This document shows, in pieces, positions 63,701 to 64,000 of a stretch of DNA of 64,000 bases. The notes beneath the pieces are model-generated. The model made no database searches, was not told the DNA's origin, and saw nothing but the letters and a program-made list of their open reading frames with translations. Numbering within the stretch: the first letter of the stretch is position 1; each line of letters begins with the position of its first letter. The translations under genes were made by a program, and so were the position numbers. The stretch is from Oreocharis arfaki (lineage: Eukaryota; Chordata; Aves; Passeriformes; Paramythiidae). Location: positions 99,437-163,436 of the forward strand of contig VZRR01002767.1 in NCBI GenBank assembly GCA_013398015.1. The letters are read 5' to 3'.

Positions 63701-64000
63701 TATAACAGTACCATGTGAAACAACCACTGAAAGACTTACTACAACAACACAACCAACTACAGTTTATTCAACTGCATCATCCAAAAGCATACCAACTACT
63801 CCAAATCTCCAAACAAAACACAAGACAACAATAAAATCAACAGTCCAACCAAAAACGGATTACATTCACACAAGAATAACATCAAAACCCACTAAACAAA
63901 CAACTTTTACAACACCGGAGACCAGCACAACATTAAAAACTACAACATACCCAAATATACCTTGTGAACCAGAAGTATGCAGCTGGAGCGAGTGGTTCGA
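39690..64000 (+). CDS. MUC5AC: Gel-forming mucin, MUC5AC-like (5' part, 31 exons, runs off right edge)
   Basis: Secreted, disulphide-linked polymeric mucin of epithelial mucus. I joined 31 exons into about 1,700 open residues: signal peptide (1 to about 28), linker (to about 70), D1 (about 73-413), D2 (414-797), D' and D3 (798-1263), Thr/Ser stretch (about 1310-1338), CysD1 (1340-1439), PTS1 (65 aa), CysD2 (1505-1606), PTS2 (82 aa) and CysD3 from 1689. CGLCG motifs occur once in each of D1, D2 and D3. About ten N-glycosylation sequons are visible. The central mucin exon is number 31, as I recall for human MUC5AC and MUC5B. D2, D' and D3 resemble human MUC5AC more than MUC5B (for example MFDTCNCE..SEDC, ANVTIFRPS, DKKTSIFI.LSP). 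Parts of the D3 tail and CysD1 look closer to MUC5B, so MUC5B is the main alternative. Gel-forming mucin is near certain; the paralogue is about 75-80%. The C-terminal D4, VWC and cystine-knot region lies outside the window. Confidence 0.9.
41665..41730 (+). CDS. MUC5AC: MUC5AC exon 2: linker
   Basis: This is a short exon with acceptor gatgcag and donor AATT|gtaagt, phase 1 at both ends. It encodes residues 25-46, beginning VQAQGGEQPTEYV. The stretch is polar and of low conservation. It matches the variable region between signal peptide and D1 in MUC5-type mucins in position and size rather than in sequence. Confidence 0.75.
42644..42703 (+). CDS. MUC5AC: MUC5AC exon 3: linker before D1
   Basis: The exon is 60 bases with acceptor tttctaccag and donor AAAGG|gtaagt, phase 1 at both ends. 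It encodes residues 47-66, including GVTIIPPFQNTLKV. Its place and phase correspond to the short exon that precedes the first VWD domain in mucins of this family. Confidence 0.75.
43695..43956 (+). CDS. MUC5AC: MUC5AC exon 4: first half of D1 VWD domain
   Basis: Encodes residues 67-153. It opens with NPSHNGRVCSTWGNFHFKTF and continues through FPGVCNYVF and YEDFNIQIRR, all hallmark VWD residues of MUC5 and MUC2 D1. A sequon (NAT) is present. The acceptor is aatccacag and the donor AAATT|gtatgt, phase 2. The open frame continues for a while into both introns, but homology ends at these sites. Confidence 0.9.
44955..45069 (+). CDS. MUC5AC: MUC5AC exon 5: D1 VWD, continued
   Basis: Encodes residues 154-192 (VQMPYSHMGILIERSNNYLK, then VTFLWNGQDALL). 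This is the beta-strand core of the VWD domain just before the CGLCG exon. The acceptor is ttccccag and the donor CTG|gtaaga. The exon starts in phase 2 and ends in phase 0, joining cleanly to both neighbours. Confidence 0.9.
45529..45619 (+). CDS. MUC5AC: MUC5AC exon 6: D1 CGLCG motif
   Basis: Encodes residues 193-222, with VELDKKYANQTCGLCGDFNG. CGLCG is the vicinal-cysteine motif of VWD domains. It was historically compared with disulphide isomerase sites, and the surrounding acidic residues help bind calcium. The NQT sequon precedes it. The acceptor is tttttttag and the donor GGGA|gtaagt, phase 1. Confidence 0.92.
46011..46123 (+). CDS. MUC5AC: MUC5AC exon 7: end of D1 VWD
   Basis: Encodes residues 223-260: TKLTAIQFGNRQKMDGPTEQ, then C and the Pro-rich PIPPTSLMNCSREF. 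The FGN..KMD.PTEQC pattern is diagnostic of the post-CGLCG segment of D1 in MUC5-type mucins. The acceptor is ttattacag and the donor TTT|gtaaga, phase 0. It carries an NCS sequon. Confidence 0.92.
46621..46837 (+). CDS. MUC5AC: MUC5AC exon 8: D1 C8 domain
   Basis: Encodes residues 261-332. The cysteine spacing (ICETVL, SCNMLV, ETCIQDLCHC, FCMCNTFAEYSRQCAHAGG, then W and LC) is that of a C8 domain. The conserved AEYSRQC.HAGG..NWR stretch agrees with MUC5AC. The acceptor is ccttcctag and the donor TGCC|gtgagt, phase 1. Confidence 0.93.
47182..47307 (+). CDS. MUC5AC: MUC5AC exon 9: D1 TIL domain, with a GC splice donor
   Basis: Encodes residues 333-374, with CPFNMQYHECGSPCSDTCSN and CEDHCTDGCVCPPG. 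This is a TIL (trypsin-inhibitor-like) cysteine-rich module. The acceptor is cttttcag. The exon must end at CCTCCAG, followed by gcaagc. This is a GC donor rather than GT, but otherwise a perfect consensus, and it restores PPG|MVFDD in phase 1. Confidence 0.9.
47511..47532. repeat. (TA)n/(GA)n microsatellite in intron 9
   Basis: tatacatatatatatagaga followed by ga: a compound dinucleotide repeat inside the GC-AG intron of the mucin gene. Confidence 0.85.
47846..47963 (+). CDS. MUC5AC: MUC5AC exon 10: end of D1 TIL and E module
   Basis: Encodes residues 375-413 (GMVFDDVNGAGCIPRRECHC, then YEGETYAPGASFSSKC). It completes the TIL domain and begins the small VWC-like E module that closes D1. The acceptor is ttttcctag and the donor CATG|gtaatg, phase 2, splitting a Cys codon shared with exon 11. 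Confidence 0.92.
48001..48031. repeat. T-rich (GTTTTT)n repeat in intron 10
   Basis: Runs of T are broken by single G at roughly six-base spacing, starting about 40 bases after the exon 10 donor. Low complexity. Confidence 0.85.
48745..48883 (+). CDS. MUC5AC: MUC5AC exon 11: start of D2 VWD
   Basis: Encodes residues 414-460: CTCVGGEWSCVTQSCPGTCS, then a VWD opening with HISTFDEKYYSFFGDCSYVL. PGTCS followed by STFD marks the D1/D2 boundary in VWF-related mucins. The acceptor is tcatttcag and the donor AAG|gtaaaa, phase 0. Confidence 0.93.
50236..50346 (+). CDS. MUC5AC: MUC5AC exon 12: D2 VWD
   Basis: Encodes residues 461-497 (LCDSNEFTVLGDIHKCGLTD, then ETCLKGVAISLNGGQT). CGLTD.ETCLK is strongly conserved in MUC5AC and MUC5B D2. 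The acceptor is the less common ttcttcaag and the donor ACG|gtgagc. Both ends are phase 0. Confidence 0.92.
50739..50808 (+). CDS. MUC5AC: MUC5AC exon 13: D2 VWD
   Basis: Encodes residues 498-520 (NIVIQPSGSVFVNMIYTQLP, then FSA). IYTQLP.SAANVTIF across the exon 13/14 junction is a signature of MUC5-type D2. The acceptor is gtggacag and the donor GCAG|gtgagt, phase 1. Confidence 0.92.
51594..51731 (+). CDS. MUC5AC: MUC5AC exon 14: D2 VWD
   Basis: Encodes residues 521-566, including ANVTIFRPSSFFIILQTTFG and LQLQVQLMPSMQVFIDLDPS. The ANVTIFRPS..FII wording favours MUC5AC over MUC5B. It contains an NVT sequon and ends in QTC, with the rest of CGLCG in the next exon. The acceptor is atccctag and the donor TGTG|gtaggt, phase 1. 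The following intron is only 84 bases. Confidence 0.93.
51816..51980 (+). CDS. MUC5AC: MUC5AC exon 15: D2 CGLCG and VWD end
   Basis: Encodes residues 567-621. GLCGNFNDVQTDDFKTTSGV completes the D2 CGLCG motif with its acidic calcium-binding loop, followed by AAFGNTWKTRADCPDA and FEDPC. The acceptor is ccttctag and the donor AATG|gtaagc, phase 1. Confidence 0.94.
52079..52090. repeat. (CA)n microsatellite in intron 15
   Basis: About six CA units. It is short and likely weakly polymorphic at most. Confidence 0.8.
52717..52811 (+). CDS. MUC5AC: MUC5AC exon 16: D2 C8, first part
   Basis: Encodes residues 622-653 (DQYAQHWCGLLSDTMGPFAE, then CHSTVNPEVYQK). The YAQHWC.LL and PFA.CH pattern begins the second C8 domain. 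The acceptor is attcacag and the donor AAG|gtattg, phase 0. Confidence 0.93.
53826..53952 (+). CDS. MUC5AC: MUC5AC exon 17: D2 C8, second part
   Basis: Encodes residues 654-695, with NCMFDTCNCEKSEDCMCAAL and SSYVRACAAKGV..GWR. This is one of the most conserved segments of MUC5AC, and it is nearly identical to the human protein as I recall it. The acceptor is gttcctag and the donor TGCA|gtaagt, phase 1. Confidence 0.95.
54515..54770 (+). CDS. MUC5AC: MUC5AC exon 18: D2 TIL and E module
   Basis: Encodes residues 696-780: CPKSLEYTYNVNSCQPTCRS, VPVDGCTCINGTYMDDSGKC and CPCYYKGMPLSSGEVVHDNG. This is the full TIL domain of D2 with an NGT sequon. The acceptor is ttactcccaag (an AAG acceptor) and the donor TCTG|gtaaga, phase 2, splitting a Cys codon. 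Confidence 0.93.
55398..55447 (+). CDS. MUC5AC: MUC5AC exon 19: end of D2
   Basis: A 50-base exon encoding residues 781-797 (CTCAYGKLSCIGEKPEP). It completes the VWC-like module ending D2. The small size and the phase 2 to phase 1 change are as expected for this junction. The acceptor is cttatag and the donor CCTG|gtaaat. Confidence 0.9.
55739..55786. repeat. A-rich low-complexity tract in intron 19
   Basis: Poly-A runs broken by short gccc, gcaacc and aaacaaaaac pieces. There is no recognisable element body. Confidence 0.75.
56068..56168 (+). CDS. MUC5AC: MUC5AC exon 20: D' region, first part
   Basis: Encodes residues 798-831 (VCVSPMVYVDCGNATANVVG, then AGCQKSCQTLDMEC). PMV..DC and GAGCQKSC.TLDM.C match the MUC5AC D' TIL module. 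An NAT sequon is present. The acceptor is ctctttcag and the donor TGT|gtaagt, phase 0. The next intron is only 126 bases. Confidence 0.94.
56295..56446 (+). CDS. MUC5AC: MUC5AC exon 21: D' region, second part
   Basis: Encodes residues 832-881: HCVSGCVCPHDQVLDGKGGC, then EDCPCIHNGNSYSPGESIRV and GCNNC. It completes the D' TIL and starts the E' module before D3. The acceptor is tccttacag and the donor ACTG|gtgaga, phase 2. Confidence 0.94.
56966..57104 (+). CDS. MUC5AC: MUC5AC exon 22: E' and start of D3 VWD
   Basis: Encodes residues 882-928: CTCRNRKWQCSEEPCLETCS, then VYGDGHYSTFDGKRFDFEGD and CEYVLVQ. YGDGHY.TFDG is the canonical D3 opening in MUC2 and MUC5-type mucins. The acceptor is cttgtgtag and the donor CAG|gtaaga, phase 0. 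The following intron is 95 bases. Confidence 0.95.
57200..57313 (+). CDS. MUC5AC: MUC5AC exon 23: D3 VWD
   Basis: Encodes residues 929-966: NYCG, then FRVITENIPCGTTGTTCSKS and IKVFLG. The TENIPCGTTGTTCSK string is near invariant in MUC5AC and MUC5B. The acceptor is tgtttcag and the donor GGGT|gtaagt, phase 0. Confidence 0.95.
57596..57775 (+). CDS. MUC5AC: MUC5AC exon 24: D3 VWD
   Basis: Encodes residues 967-1026, ending IRSMGIYLVVDTTVGLILMW and DKKTSIFIKLSPSFQ. The GIYLVVDT..GL.L.WDKKTSIFI wording is the MUC5AC version rather than the MUC5B one. The acceptor is tgttttag and the donor CAG|gtatat, phase 0 at both ends. Confidence 0.95.
58293..58532 (+). CDS. MUC5AC: MUC5AC exon 25: D3 CGLCG and start of C8
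   Basis: Encodes residues 1027-1106: GHVCGLCGNYDGNGNNDFTT, then VVGNVLEFANSWKVSSSCP, DPCTANPYRKAWAQKQCSII and CHSQ. It carries the D3 CGLCG with its Asn/Asp-rich calcium loop, and an NRT sequon. In VWF-related proteins, D3 cysteines make the inter-chain links that polymerise the mucin. The acceptor is ctgatgcag and the donor CAG|gtatga, phase 0. Confidence 0.95.
59123..59279 (+). CDS. MUC5AC: MUC5AC exon 26: D3 C8
   Basis: Encodes residues 1107-1158: YYQACVDDACACDTGGDCEC, FCTAVAAYAQACSEVDICIS and WRTPSIC. This is the third C8 domain, almost the same as in human MUC5AC and MUC5B. The acceptor is tccatcag and the donor TGTC|gtgagt, phase 1. Confidence 0.96.
59876..60004 (+). CDS. MUC5AC: MUC5AC exon 27: D3 TIL, first part
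   Basis: Encodes residues 1159-1201: PLFCDYYNPQGECEWHYKPC, then GAPCMKTCNNPSGKCLHEM and RGLE. FCD.YNP.G.CEWHY.PCG is diagnostic of the D3 TIL module in MUC5-type mucins. The acceptor is tcttctag and the donor GAAG|gtaaac, phase 1. Confidence 0.95.
60338..60479 (+). CDS. MUC5AC: MUC5AC exon 28: end of D3 TIL
   Basis: Encodes residues 1202-1248: GCYPQCPKNKPYFDEETMTC, VSNCGCYEDGKNYKPGMEMP and QNCESC. As I recall, the human MUC5AC equivalent is diverged here (a Pro-rich stretch replaces CGCY), while human MUC5B keeps CGCY, so this exon looks ancestral or MUC5B-like. The acceptor is attgcag and the donor CATG|gtagga, phase 2. Confidence 0.93.
61704..61747 (+). CDS. MUC5AC: MUC5AC exon 29: short linker exon
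   Basis: A 44-base exon encoding residues 1249-1263 (CECTAHGKKCRYDEH). It enters in phase 2 and leaves in phase 1, matching the small VWC-like exon after D3. The acceptor is cttttttcag and the donor CATG|gtatgt. The next intron is only 94 bases. Confidence 0.88.
61842..62048 (+). CDS. MUC5AC: MUC5AC exon 30: VWC-like end and first Thr/Ser stretch
   Basis: Encodes residues 1264-1332: CVCIYEGQKYNYKDVVYNTT, then DGTGWCIVAICGPNGTLQRF. A Thr/Ser/Pro run follows (STSPTTATTF, then SSTPPSTTST), the first likely O-glycosylated segment. Two N-sequons (NTT, NGT) are present. The acceptor is gatctacag and the donor ACAG|gtacat, phase 1. Confidence 0.93.
62896..64000 (+). CDS. MUC5AC: MUC5AC exon 31: start of the large central mucin exon (open at window end)
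   Basis: After acceptor ccttcacag the frame stays open for all 1,105 bases to the window end. It encodes CysD1 (62916-63215), a 65-aa PTS linker, CysD2 (63411-63716), an 82-aa PTS linker, and CysD3 from 63963. Each CysD starts with a WSxW motif (WSEW, WSRW, WSEW), a C-mannosylation-type site. The first two share VECRA, GDF(D/E)T and NYE(I/L)R..CC. By my count the two PTS linkers contain 26 Thr in 65 and 30 Thr in 82 residues, with no clear tandem repeat. In human genes the matching exon is many kilobases long, so most of it should lie beyond the window. Confidence 0.95.
62916..63215 (+). other. CysD domain 1
   Basis: Protein-domain feature, residues 1340-1439. It runs from CVHEVCEWSEWYDG through GGDFETFDDLRAKGYEVC and VECRAEKFPDIPL to NNYEIRILCC and VPC. 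Ten cysteines are spaced as in other CysD modules. In MUC2 and MUC5-type mucins these modules interrupt the glycosylated regions and are proposed to form non-covalent or transglutaminase cross-links. Confidence 0.93.
63411..63716 (+). other. CysD domain 2
   Basis: Protein-domain feature, residues 1505-1606, from CFKEECYWSRWYDVSYPGSG through GDFDTIENIEKKGYKVC and VECRAVRFPDTP to PPICYNYELRFKCC and ITVPC. It resembles human MUC5AC CysD2, including LPPICYNYE. It carries an NIT sequon near its end, a position I do not remember in the human domain. Confidence 0.93.

Noticed and set aside
39690..64000. Assignment to MUC5B (ovomucin alpha) instead of MUC5AC
   Set aside because: Most D2, D' and D3 signature residues favour MUC5AC, but some exons look MUC5B-like, so this is kept as an alternative rather than fully excluded.
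1..64000. Search for CRISPR arrays, bacterial operons, rRNA and intact retroviral genes
   Set aside because: None seen. The exon-intron structure and CR1 elements show this is vertebrate nuclear DNA.

Overview
This window is vertebrate nuclear DNA, most likely from a bird. Genes are split into many short exons with GT-AG introns, GC content is low, and several 5'-truncated CR1 (chicken repeat 1) LINE fragments carry the typical ATTCTATG-like 3' tail. No prokaryotic, organellar, CRISPR or viral feature was seen.

The one clear gene occupies 39690-64000 on the plus strand. It is the 5' half of a secreted gel-forming mucin, best matched to MUC5AC. I could place 31 consecutive coding exons, all with compatible phases and no in-frame stop, giving about 1,700 residues. 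In order these are a signal peptide, two short linker exons, the VWF-like D1, D2, D' and D3 assemblies (VWD, C8 and TIL modules), a short Thr/Ser stretch, and the start of a very large central exon. In the window this exon holds two complete CysD domains, two Thr-rich PTS linkers and the first residues of a third CysD. The gene runs off the right edge, so the rest of the mucin region and the C-terminal half are missing. A TATA box and forkhead-like motifs lie just upstream of the start codon.

The left 39.6 kb (1 to about 39600) holds no gene I can support. It is AT-rich and contains scattered CR1 pieces at about 9.6, 11.7-12.25, 26.6 and 38.2 kb, weaker ones at 14.4, 7.0 and 1.0 kb, simple repeats, and two patches of higher GC and CpG (17.2-17.9 and 33.1-33.3 kb). 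The longest open frames there are no longer than chance predicts for DNA of this composition. A few splice-bounded open stretches on the minus strand are flagged as speculative.

The encoded protein is a secreted polymer. The N-terminal D domains fold and disulphide-link mucin chains in the ER/Golgi, the PTS segments carry dense O-glycans, and the CysD modules are thought to tune cross-linking of the gel. Gene identity rests on my recollection of human MUC5AC and MUC5B, not on a database search.
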